Shown piece by piece: positions 49,079 to 56,223 of a stretch of 64,000 nt of DNA. How positions within the stretch are numbered: the first letter of the stretch is position 1; each line of letters opens with the position of its first letter. The notes beneath the pieces are model-generated. The model had not been told where the DNA came from. It searched no databases and was given only the letters and a program-made list of their open reading frames with translations. The position numbers and the translations under genes are program-made. Source of the stretch: Gemmatimonadaceae bacterium (GTDB lineage Bacteria; Gemmatimonadota; Gemmatimonadetes; Gemmatimonadales; Gemmatimonadaceae); NCBI GenBank assembly GCA_019637445.1, contig JAHBVS010000002.1, positions 372,001 through 436,000 on the forward strand, read 5' to 3'.

Positions 49079-50314
49079 CTACCGCCGCGTGAACACCGCC
49101 CCGTGCGGCACACCGGCTGCCGTGCCTCCGTGCGGCCACGACTTGTTGTCGAGCCGCACACCCGGGCTCTCCGCGCCGGCGTCCCGGAAGCGCGAATCCA
49201 ACGTGAGCGCGCCCGTCAGTGTGTCAAAGTCGGCCAGCACCACGCGGTTTCGCATCGCGCCGTAGCCCGTGACCACGATGCGACTGCCATCGGGCGATGC
49301 TGCAATCCAGTGCGGGACGTCGTCATCGCCGAGCGCCATGCGCCCCACCTCGCGCGGTGCCGCGGGATCCGCGATGTCCAGCACCACCACCGCACTCCAC
49401 GCCGGGACCGTCACGAGATAGTAGTGCCCGATGATGACCGGGATCGCGCAGTACGTGTCGGGCTTCTTCGGGAATGACGCCACAAACCTCGCACTCGGCG
49501 CGTCGCCCTCGATACCGTCCATCAGGTAGAGTCCGCAGTTGAACGTCGACACCAGCACCGTGCGCCCGTCGGCCATGACGCGCGGCTCTGCCGTGTAGTC
49601 GCCTTCGTCGCCCAGCGGTCCGGGCGGCAACGGGAAGCTGTGCAGCAGGGCGAGGTCCGAGAGCCGCCACACCTGGATGAGCCGCGACGACTCCACACCG
49701 CCTGCGTCGTGCATATCGGTGGACGTCGTGACAATGCGGTCCAACGCGGGCAGGATCTGCGCGCTGTACACGCGATGGTCCTTGGCGATGCCTGGCCCGA
49801 ACGCCGAGCTCGACCGCACGCGGGCGCCGGCGTCGGTGATCTCGACTAGGCCGCCAGGCTGCATGTCGCCGTTCACGTGTCGCATCTGATACGTGGCGAG
49901 CACGTTGCCGTTCGGCAGGCGCAGGAATGAGTGCGGATGCGTGTAGCCCTCGAAGTCCTCGAACGCGGCGGCAATGCGCGGCGTGCGCGGCTCCTGCAGG
50001 TCGAAGACCCAGGTCTTGCCGGCGCCGAATCCGTTGGCGAACAGTTGCGCGCTCGCCGGCATCTCGTGCTCGGTGTGGTGCGGGCCGTTGCGCAGGCCGG
50101 GAACGGGCAGCGTCGTTACCACGTCGCCGTAGCGCTCGGCGTTGGCGGTCACATCGAGCACGGCGAGGAAGTCCGGCTGCGTGGAATCCGCCGAGGCGAC
50201 CCAGAGGGCCAGGTAGTCTTGGTTCGCCGCCTCCTCAGCGCCAGCACAGGCAACTCCAAGCAGCGCAAGACTATAGAGGAAGGCCCATCGATGGATGGCG
50301 CGGTTGATTCGCAT
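49079..50314 (-). CDS. Selenium-binding-protein/methanethiol-oxidase-like propeller protein
   Basis: The 411-residue product has a signal sequence ending near LLGVACAG, possibly with a lipobox. A beta-propeller follows with YLALWVASADSTQPDFLAVL, VPGLRNGPHHTEHE, AFEDFEGYTHPHSFLRLPNG and a terminal SWPHGGTAAGVPHGAVF. The His-rich loops resemble the metal site of SBP56/methanethiol oxidase, but the N-terminal cysteine pattern of that family is not obvious, so only a relative is claimed. The ATG at 50314 is chosen because it starts the signal peptide; a TATCTT box lies 28 bases before it. It is divergent from the PiT-like gene and convergent with the frameshifted acyltransferase gene. Confidence 0.65.
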   Translation of the reverse strand: MRINRAIHRWAFLYSLALLGVACAGAEEAANQDYLALWVASADSTQPDFLAVLDVTANAERYGDVVTTLPVPGLRNGPHHTEHEMPASAQLFANGFGAGKTWVFDLQEPRTPRIAAAFEDFEGYTHPHSFLRLPNGNVLATYQMRHVNGDMQPGGLVEITDAGARVRSSSAFGPGIAKDHRVYSAQILPALDRIVTTSTDMHDAGGVESSRLIQVWRLSDLALLHSFPLPPGPLGDEGDYTAEPRVMADGRTVLVSTFNCGLYLMDGIEGDAPSARFVASFPKKPDTYCAIPVIIGHYYLVTVPAWSAVVVLDIADPAAPREVGRMALGDDDVPHWIAASPDGSRIVVTGYGAMRNRVVLADFDTLTGALTLDSRFRDAGAESPGVRLDNKSWPHGGTAAGVPHGAVFTRR

Positions 50315-50342
50315 TGGAGGAGGCTGAGGGAGGGAGGCCGCG

Positions 50343-50348
50343 AAGATA
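50343..50348 (-). promoter_or_regulatory. Candidate -10 box (TATCTT)
   Basis: On the minus strand TATCTT lies 28 bases before the ATG at 50314, in the 166-base divergent region between the propeller gene and the PiT-like gene. Nothing else is evident there. Confidence 0.3.
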
Positions 50349-50480
50349 CTGCGTTCGCGCGGGGGCCGTAACACAACTGATACAAAGTGTCGGGGATTTC
50401 CCGTCCCAAGGGCCCGCTGGGTGTCGTAGAATTTCTGCGTCCAAGCGAAGACGCGTCGACCGCCCCATCACACACGCCCC

Positions 50481-51500
50481 GTGACGTTCGACCACCTGCT
50501 GATGCTCGTTGGCTTCACGATCGCCGCGTACTCGATCGTGGCGAACGATGCCATCCAGACGTTGGGGACGTTCCTGTCCTCCAATTCCCGACGCCCGTGG
50601 TGGGTGCTGTGGCTGTTTGCCGTTGGCATCCTCTACACGGTGATCATTTACGGCTGGATCGCCAACAACGGCGACACGTCCTACGGCCGCCTCGAGCGCA
50701 TCCCGCTGCCGCAGCCCTTCGGCATCATCTACCTGGTGCCACCGCTGGTGCTGCTCTGGCTGACGCGGCGCGGCATCCCGGTCTCCACGACGTTCCTCAT
50801 CCTCACGATCTTCGCGCCCAGTAGCCTGGGCGGGATGCTGATCAAGTCGGTCTCGGGCTACATCGTGGCCTTCGTGTTCGCGATCGTGCTGTACTTCGTG
50901 GTCGTGCGCGGGCTGGAGAAGCACTTCATGTCGTCGCTGGACCAGCCGCCGCCGCGACATTGGGTGGCGCTGCAGTGGCTGTCCACGGGCTTCCTCTGGA
51001 GCCAGTGGTTGGTGCAGGACCTCGCCAACATCTTCGTGTACGTGCCGCGCAAGCTGGACGCGAGCTGGCTGGCCTTTGCGCTGGTGTTGATGGCGCTGCT
51101 GCACGCGTTCACGTTCTGGTCACGCGGCGGCGCCATCCAGAAGGTCGTCACCAGCAAGACGAACACGGCCGACATCCGCTCGGCGACGATCATCGATTTC
51201 GCCTTTGGCCTCGTGCTCCTCGTGTTCAAGGAGTGGAGCAAGATCCCGATGAGCACCACCTGGGTGTTCCTGGGCCTGCTGGCCGGGCGTGAGATTGCGA
51301 TGACGGTGCAGCATCAGTCGCGGCCGATGCGCGAGACGCTGGGCATCATCCGCAACGACGGCCTGAAGGTGGCCGCGGGACTCGCGGTGAGCGTGATCCT
51401 GGCGCTGGGGCTGCCGCGTGTGGCGGCGCTGATCTCGAATGTCGGCGTGCAGCCGGTGCAGGCGCAGGTGCCGGTGCCGCCGCCGTCAGTTGCGCCGTAG
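50481..51500 (+). CDS. PiT-like inorganic ion transporter family membrane protein
   Basis: The 339-residue product has about nine membrane helices. Two similar halves each hold a short P-x-S-T-T element: RRGIPVSTTFLILTIFAP in the first and WSKIPMSTTWVFLGLLAG in the second. VANDAIQTLGTFLSSNS at the N-terminus resembles the ANDVANxLG signature of PiT phosphate transporters. This repeat pattern is what is known for the PiT fold, but overall similarity is low, so the transported ion is uncertain. The start used (GTG at 50481) begins MTFDHLLMLVGF. Its end overlaps the convergent histidine kinase gene by 15 bases. Confidence 0.62.
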   Translation: MTFDHLLMLVGFTIAAYSIVANDAIQTLGTFLSSNSRRPWWVLWLFAVGILYTVIIYGWIANNGDTSYGRLERIPLPQPFGIIYLVPPLVLLWLTRRGIPVSTTFLILTIFAPSSLGGMLIKSVSGYIVAFVFAIVLYFVVVRGLEKHFMSSLDQPPPRHWVALQWLSTGFLWSQWLVQDLANIFVYVPRKLDASWLAFALVLMALLHAFTFWSRGGAIQKVVTSKTNTADIRSATIIDFAFGLVLLVFKEWSKIPMSTTWVFLGLLAGREIAMTVQHQSRPMRETLGIIRNDGLKVAAGLAVSVILALGLPRVAALISNVGVQPVQAQVPVPPPSVAP

Positions 51501-53369
51501 CGTCGCCTCGAGGGCCTCGGTCAGCGTGCTCAGCTTGAACGGCTTGGCGAGGAAGCGTGTGCCTTCCACCGCCGACGCCGACGAACCGTCCACGCGGTCG
51601 TAGCCCGAGACAATCAAGACGGGCACATCCGGCGCCGACGTGCGAATCTTTCGCGCCAGGGCCAAGCCGTCCATTCGCGGCATGCGCACGTCGGTGACGA
51701 CCATCGCCAACTCGTCGGCGTGGCGCTGGAAGGTCTCCCAACCGGCGGCCCCATCCTCCGCCACCAACACGCGCCAGCCGAGCCGCGAGAGCAGCCGTGC
51801 GGTCGACTGCCGCACAATGTCCTCGTCCTCGACCAGGAGGATGGTGCGCTCCGCACCATCGTGCTCACCGGGAGCCGCCGAGACGTGCTCCTCGCCCCAG
51901 TTGGCGAGTGGCAGCGTGACCTCGAAGGTGCTGCCTTCGCCGGGCGCGCTCGTGACCTGGATCTCGCCGCCTGCCTGCGCGACGACGCCGTACACGACGG
52001 CGAGGCCCAGCCCCGTGCCGCCGCCGAGGCGCTTGGTGGTGAAGAAGGGTTCGAAGATCCGCGCCCGCGTGGCGTCGTCCATGCCGACACCGGTATCGCG
52101 CACGCGCAGTCGGGCCACGCCCGCGTCCTTGTCGGCGTGCACGCTGAGGTAGAGGTCGCCGCTGCCGCCGATGGCGTCGCGGGCATTGAGCAGCAGGTTC
52201 ATCACCACCTGCTCCAATTGGCTGCGGTCGGCCACGACGACGGCGGGGTGCGGGCAGTCGGAATGCACGCCAATGCCGGCGGGAATCGACGTGCGCATCA
52301 GGCGCAGCGTGCCGCAGGCGAGGCCTGCAAGGTCGAGCCGTTCGACCCGCGCCGAGTCGTGGCGTGAGTAGGCGAGGAGCTGGCGCGTGAGTCCGGCCGC
52401 GCGGTCCACGGCGTCAACGGATACACAAAGATCGCGATGCGCCTGCGTGCCCTCGCCGATCGACTCCAGGGCGAGCTCGATGCCGTTGCGCACGGCGGTC
52501 AGCAGGTTGTTGAAGTCGTGGGCGACGCCGCCGGCCAGCCGGCCGACGGCCTCGAGCTTCTGCGTCTGCACCAGCTTGCGCTCCAGGGCCTCGTGCTCGC
52601 GCTCCATCTCCTTGCGGTGCGTGAGGTCGTGCCAGGAGACCACGCTGATCCGCTTGCCGGCCAAGGTGGCGTGGCGCACGGCAACGTCCACGGGCACGAT
52701 GCTGCCGTCCGGCCGCTGGTGACTCCACTCGAAGCGCTGGGTGCCGGTGGAGAGGGTTTGCCGCCCGAGCGCGCGCGACTTCTCGTCCGAAGGCAGGCCA
52801 TCGGGCTGCCGCGGCGGCGAGTACTCGGCGGGCCGTCGGCCGATCAGCTCGTGCTTCTCGCGGCCCAGCATCTGGAGCGCGGCCGGGTTGCAGTCCAGCA
52901 CGCCGGTCTCGTCGGACAGGAGTAGGCCGTCGTGCGAGTGCTCGAAGACCAGCCGGAAGCGTTCCTCGGCCTCCTGCCGCTGCGTGATGTCCTGGCCCAC
53001 GGCCACGAGGCCGAAGCCTTCGCCGTCCTCGCCGGGCACGCGATCGACGTTCCAGAGCAGGATGCGCCGCTTGCCGTTGGGCAGCGTCAGCGGCGCGACG
53101 TAGTTGCGCATCGGGACGCCATCGAGCGCCGCCCGGAGATTCTTCGCCACCGGGGCGCGATGCCGCGCCGGCAGGAAGCTCTCGAGATAGTTGCACTCGA
53201 GCGCCTTCGTTCGGGCCACCCCGTAGAGCTGCTCGGCTGCCCGGTTCCAGAGGAACACGGTGAAGTCGGTGCGTAGCCCAATCATCACGCTGCCGGCCGT
53301 ATCCACGAGGGTGGCCAGCAGTCGTGCGTCGTCGCGTGGCGCGCCGGGTGCGGACGGGGGCTTCGTCAT
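51486..53369 (-). CDS. Hybrid histidine kinase with two PAS domains and a receiver
   Basis: The 627-residue product has no membrane helix. Two PAS domains come first (about residues 15-130 and 140-265; VFLWNRAAEQLYGVA and LLLSDETGVLDCNPAALQML). The HisKA phosphoacceptor is in GGVAHDFNNLLTAVRNG (histidine near residue 285). The ATPase domain has QVVMNLLLNARDAIGG, VRDTGVGMDD and LGGGTGLGLAVVYG. A C-terminal receiver carries the phosphoacceptor aspartate in MVVTDVRMPRMDGL (about residue 560). It should sense a cytosolic cue and keep the phosphate within the protein or pass it on. It is divergent from a GGDEF diguanylate cyclase gene 79 bases away. Confidence 0.92.
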   Translation of the reverse strand: MTKPPSAPGAPRDDARLLATLVDTAGSVMIGLRTDFTVFLWNRAAEQLYGVARTKALECNYLESFLPARHRAPVAKNLRAALDGVPMRNYVAPLTLPNGKRRILLWNVDRVPGEDGEGFGLVAVGQDITQRQEAEERFRLVFEHSHDGLLLSDETGVLDCNPAALQMLGREKHELIGRRPAEYSPPRQPDGLPSDEKSRALGRQTLSTGTQRFEWSHQRPDGSIVPVDVAVRHATLAGKRISVVSWHDLTHRKEMEREHEALERKLVQTQKLEAVGRLAGGVAHDFNNLLTAVRNGIELALESIGEGTQAHRDLCVSVDAVDRAAGLTRQLLAYSRHDSARVERLDLAGLACGTLRLMRTSIPAGIGVHSDCPHPAVVVADRSQLEQVVMNLLLNARDAIGGSGDLYLSVHADKDAGVARLRVRDTGVGMDDATRARIFEPFFTTKRLGGGTGLGLAVVYGVVAQAGGEIQVTSAPGEGSTFEVTLPLANWGEEHVSAAPGEHDGAERTILLVEDEDIVRQSTARLLSRLGWRVLVAEDGAAGWETFQRHADELAMVVTDVRMPRMDGLALARKIRTSAPDVPVLIVSGYDRVDGSSASAVEGTRFLAKPFKLSTLTEALEATLRRN

Positions 53370-53432
53370 CGTATGTAGTATCGGCCCCCCGGCTGCGAAC
53401 TTGCCGCCCTGTCGGGGAAGGCCTCACGGCGC

Positions 53433-53438
53433 TAGCAT
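53433..53438 (+). promoter_or_regulatory. Candidate -10 box (TAGCAT) of diguanylate cyclase gene
   Basis: TAGCAT lies ten bases before the ATG at 53449, the same hexamer and spacing as before the hydrolase gene at 5529. Confidence 0.45.
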
Positions 53439-53448
53439 CCCTGCGCCT

Positions 53449-54612
53449 ATGCGCCCTCCTCGCCCCTCCGGAGCCCTCACCCGCGACGCCGCGCCGCAGC
53501 CGATTTGGGGTCGGCCGGATCCGGCGCTTGCCGCTGCCGGTATCGAGGGCGAGTACGTCGTGGCACGGGTGCGCCTCGTCGCGATGGGGCTGCTGATGAT
53601 CGCGCCGACGTGGAACCTGTTCTCGTCGCCCGGTACGGCGATGCACGTCGCCGGCTTCTCCGTGACACTGGCCGCGACGCTGGCCTCGGCGGGCATCTGG
53701 TGGGTGCTGAAGAACGGGGGATGGCGCCCCTGGGTGGGGTTCGCGTCCAGCGCCTTCGACGTCTCGATGGTTTCGCTGGCGCTGGTCAGCTTCCTCGTTG
53801 TCGCGTCACCGATGGTGGCGCTGAACAGCACGGTCACGTTCGAGATGTACTTCCTGGCGCTGGTTGCGACCTCGCTGCGCTACGATGCGCGCATCTGCAT
53901 CGTGGTGGGCACGCTGGCGATTGCCGAGTACGCGTCGCTGTGGGGCTTTGCGGCCTCGCAGTACGACCTGGCGGACCCGCGCTACCTGCAGGACGCGGGG
54001 CCGTATCTGCCGGTGGACCTGGCCACGCGGCTGCTGCTCCTCGCGATCGCCACGCTGCTTTCGGTCACCATCGTGCGGCGCGCGCAGCGCTTGCTGTACC
54101 TCGCCGCGCACGACCGGCTCACGGGGCTCTACAACCGCGGGCATTTCGATGGCGTGCTGAACTCCACGTTCCTGCAGGCCGCGCGCGACAAGTCACGTCT
54201 CGCGGTGGCGATTCTCGATGTGGACCACTTCAAGCGCATCAACGACGAGCACGGCCACGCGGTGGGTGATCGCGTGCTACAGACCTTGGCCGAGCGACTG
54301 AGTCGCTCGATGCGGCGCACCGACGTGGTCGCGCGCTACGGGGGCGAGGAGTTCGTACTGCTGATGCCGTCCACCTCGCTCGAGGATGCGATCGGCCACG
54401 TGGAGGAGGTGCGGCAGGAGGTGCACGGCACACCCGTGCCACTCGGCCAGGGCCGCCAACTCACGCTGAACTTCAGCGCCGGCGTCGCCGCGCTGCCCGT
54501 GGACAGCGAAGCGTCGACGCCGGCGGCACTGCTCACCCTCGCCGACCACCGCTTGCTCGAGGCGAAGCGGCAGGGCCGGGGGCGCTGCGTGGGGCAGTTT
54601 CTCTCGGCCTGA
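53449..54612 (+). CDS. Membrane-bound GGDEF diguanylate cyclase
   Basis: The 387-residue product has about six N-terminal membrane helices (residues 40-205; for example LVALVSFLVVASPMVALNS-like segments and LLLLAIATLLSVTIV). A C-terminal GGDEF domain follows. The active motif is intact as RYGGEEFVLL (about 297-302). The inhibitory I-site RxxD is present five residues upstream as RRTD. ILDVDHFKRINDEHGHAVGD supplies the metal and substrate residues. It should make cyclic di-GMP in response to a membrane-region signal and be inhibited by product. The ATG at 53449 is chosen for its TAGCAT box. It is divergent from the hybrid histidine kinase, suggesting related signalling. Confidence 0.9.
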   Translation: MRPPRPSGALTRDAAPQPIWGRPDPALAAAGIEGEYVVARVRLVAMGLLMIAPTWNLFSSPGTAMHVAGFSVTLAATLASAGIWWVLKNGGWRPWVGFASSAFDVSMVSLALVSFLVVASPMVALNSTVTFEMYFLALVATSLRYDARICIVVGTLAIAEYASLWGFAASQYDLADPRYLQDAGPYLPVDLATRLLLLAIATLLSVTIVRRAQRLLYLAAHDRLTGLYNRGHFDGVLNSTFLQAARDKSRLAVAILDVDHFKRINDEHGHAVGDRVLQTLAERLSRSMRRTDVVARYGGEEFVLLMPSTSLEDAIGHVEEVRQEVHGTPVPLGQGRQLTLNFSAGVAALPVDSEASTPAALLTLADHRLLEAKRQGRGRCVGQFLSA

Positions 54613-54621
54613 GCGGCCCCG

Positions 54622-56115
54622 TCACTCCGGCGCACCACCCGGCACGCTGCCCTTGCGATAGTCCAACGGCGGCGGGCGATCGCCGAGAATGGCGCGGTAG
54701 GTGAAGTTCGGCCCCACGAGCTCGCGGTACTCGGCCTTTGCGGCCGCCACCAACGCCGCGTTCGTGAACAGGTCCACCGCGGACATCGCCAGCGTCTTGG
54801 CGGCGATAACCATGCCCTTGTTGCCTATGGTCATCCCACCCGCCGCGATGGCCTGCCACGAGTGCGAGGACGTGCCCGGCACCCAGGTGGCCGCGCGCAT
54901 GCCGCCGGTGGGCACGACCCAGCTCACGTCGGCGACGTCCGTGGAGCCGCCGCCAGGATTGCCTTCGATGATGCGGAACGGCTGCACCTCGCTCGCCACC
55001 TTGAGCGGCGGAGGCTCCACGCCGAATGTCCCGCGCACGATCTCGGCGAAGGCGCGCTCCGCGTCGGTGTAGGTCATCCCGCCGACCGCGACGAGATTCG
55101 CGTGGATCGCCCGCTGCAGCGCGACGTTGGGCAGCAGGTTGTAGACGCCGTGGATCACCTCGTGGTCCACCGTCGTGCCCGTGCCGAGCGCGGCGCCCTC
55201 GGAGGCCTTCACGACGCGGTCGAACAGCGCGAGCACGACCTGTGGGTCGTGGTGGCGCACGTAGTAGAACACCTCGGCAAAGTCCGGCACCACGTTCGGC
55301 GCGCTGCCGCCGCTCGTGATCACGTAGTGGATGCGCGCGTCGGAGGGCACGTGCTCACGCATCATGTTCACCATATGGTTCATCGCCTCGACGCCGTCGA
55401 GTGCCGAACGGCCGCGCTCGGGGGCGCCCGACGCGTGCGCGCTGATGCCGTGGAATCGGAACTTCGCACTCTTGTTCGCCAGCGAGCTCGCGGCGTCGGC
55501 GGCGTTGCGGTCGCCCGGATGCCAGTGCAGCACGACATCCACGTCCTTGAACAGTCCGGCGCGCACCATGTAGACCTTGCCCGCGCCGCCTTCCTCGGCG
55601 GGCGTGCCGTACACGCGGATCGTGCCGCGCTGGTTGGACGACTGCATCCACTGCTTGACGGCGATGGCGGCTGCGGTGGAGGCCGTGCCGAAGAGATGGT
55701 GACCGCAGGCGTGGCCGGCCGGCTTCTCGCCAATCGGATTGCGCTCGGCCGTGCGGTCCTGCGTGATGCCCGGCAGCGCGTCGTACTCGGCGAGGATGCC
55801 GATCACGGGGCCCGCGCCGTTGCTGTACGTGGCGACGAAGGCCGTGGGGATGCCCGCGACGCCCGTCTCGATGGTGAAGCCCGCGTCACGCAGCGTCTGC
55901 TGGAGCAGCGCGGAGCTGCGTTCTTCCTGGTAGCCGACCTCGGCGTAGTTCCAGATGGTCTGGGCGACCTGGCCATACTGCGTGGCGTTGTCGTCGATGA
56001 ACTTGGCGACGAGGGTCTTGCCGGCGGCGGCGGCGCGGGGGGATTGGGCACCGCCGGCGGCAGGCGAGAGGGCGATGGCTGCAACCAGCGCCGGAACCGT
56101 GAGACGACGCAACAT
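54622..56115 (-). CDS. Secreted M20-family amidohydrolase
   Basis: The 497-residue product has a signal peptide (LTVPALVAAIALSPAAGGAQ). The M20D amidohydrolase fold follows: VIGILAEYDALPGI, the metal-ligand motif GHACGHHLFG (about residue 137), VYGTPAEEGGAGKVYM, VVLHWHPGDRN and a dimerisation domain. Late motifs include GTSSHSWQ and GGSTDVADVSWVVPTGG. It resembles AbgB-like and indole-acetyl-amino-acid hydrolases, cleaving amide bonds of N-acyl amino acids; the substrate is unknown. The ATG at 56115 is chosen because GAGGT lies six bases upstream and the signal peptide follows. It is divergent from the kinase-propeller gene and convergent with the GGDEF gene, nine bases apart. Confidence 0.87.
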   Translation of the reverse strand: MLRRLTVPALVAAIALSPAAGGAQSPRAAAAGKTLVAKFIDDNATQYGQVAQTIWNYAEVGYQEERSSALLQQTLRDAGFTIETGVAGIPTAFVATYSNGAGPVIGILAEYDALPGITQDRTAERNPIGEKPAGHACGHHLFGTASTAAAIAVKQWMQSSNQRGTIRVYGTPAEEGGAGKVYMVRAGLFKDVDVVLHWHPGDRNAADAASSLANKSAKFRFHGISAHASGAPERGRSALDGVEAMNHMVNMMREHVPSDARIHYVITSGGSAPNVVPDFAEVFYYVRHHDPQVVLALFDRVVKASEGAALGTGTTVDHEVIHGVYNLLPNVALQRAIHANLVAVGGMTYTDAERAFAEIVRGTFGVEPPPLKVASEVQPFRIIEGNPGGGSTDVADVSWVVPTGGMRAATWVPGTSSHSWQAIAAGGMTIGNKGMVIAAKTLAMSAVDLFTNAALVAAAKAEYRELVGPNFTYRAILGDRPPPLDYRKGSVPGGAPE

Positions 56116-56223
56116 TCCGGACCTCACTCAGGTGGTGGGGGCGCGGGCTGGGCCCGCGTGGCTCGTGGAATGTACCAGCGGATTCGGCTGGCGGCCGCTC
56201 CCATCGCAGGGCACCTTTGGCGC

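Noticed and set aside
54862-56223. Upstream extension of the kinase-propeller open frame by about 1.36 kb
   Set aside because: This stretch is opposite the M20 amidohydrolase, whose motifs are clear, and its own translation is low-complexity. The kinase domain starts at 56224, or 56170 at the earliest.
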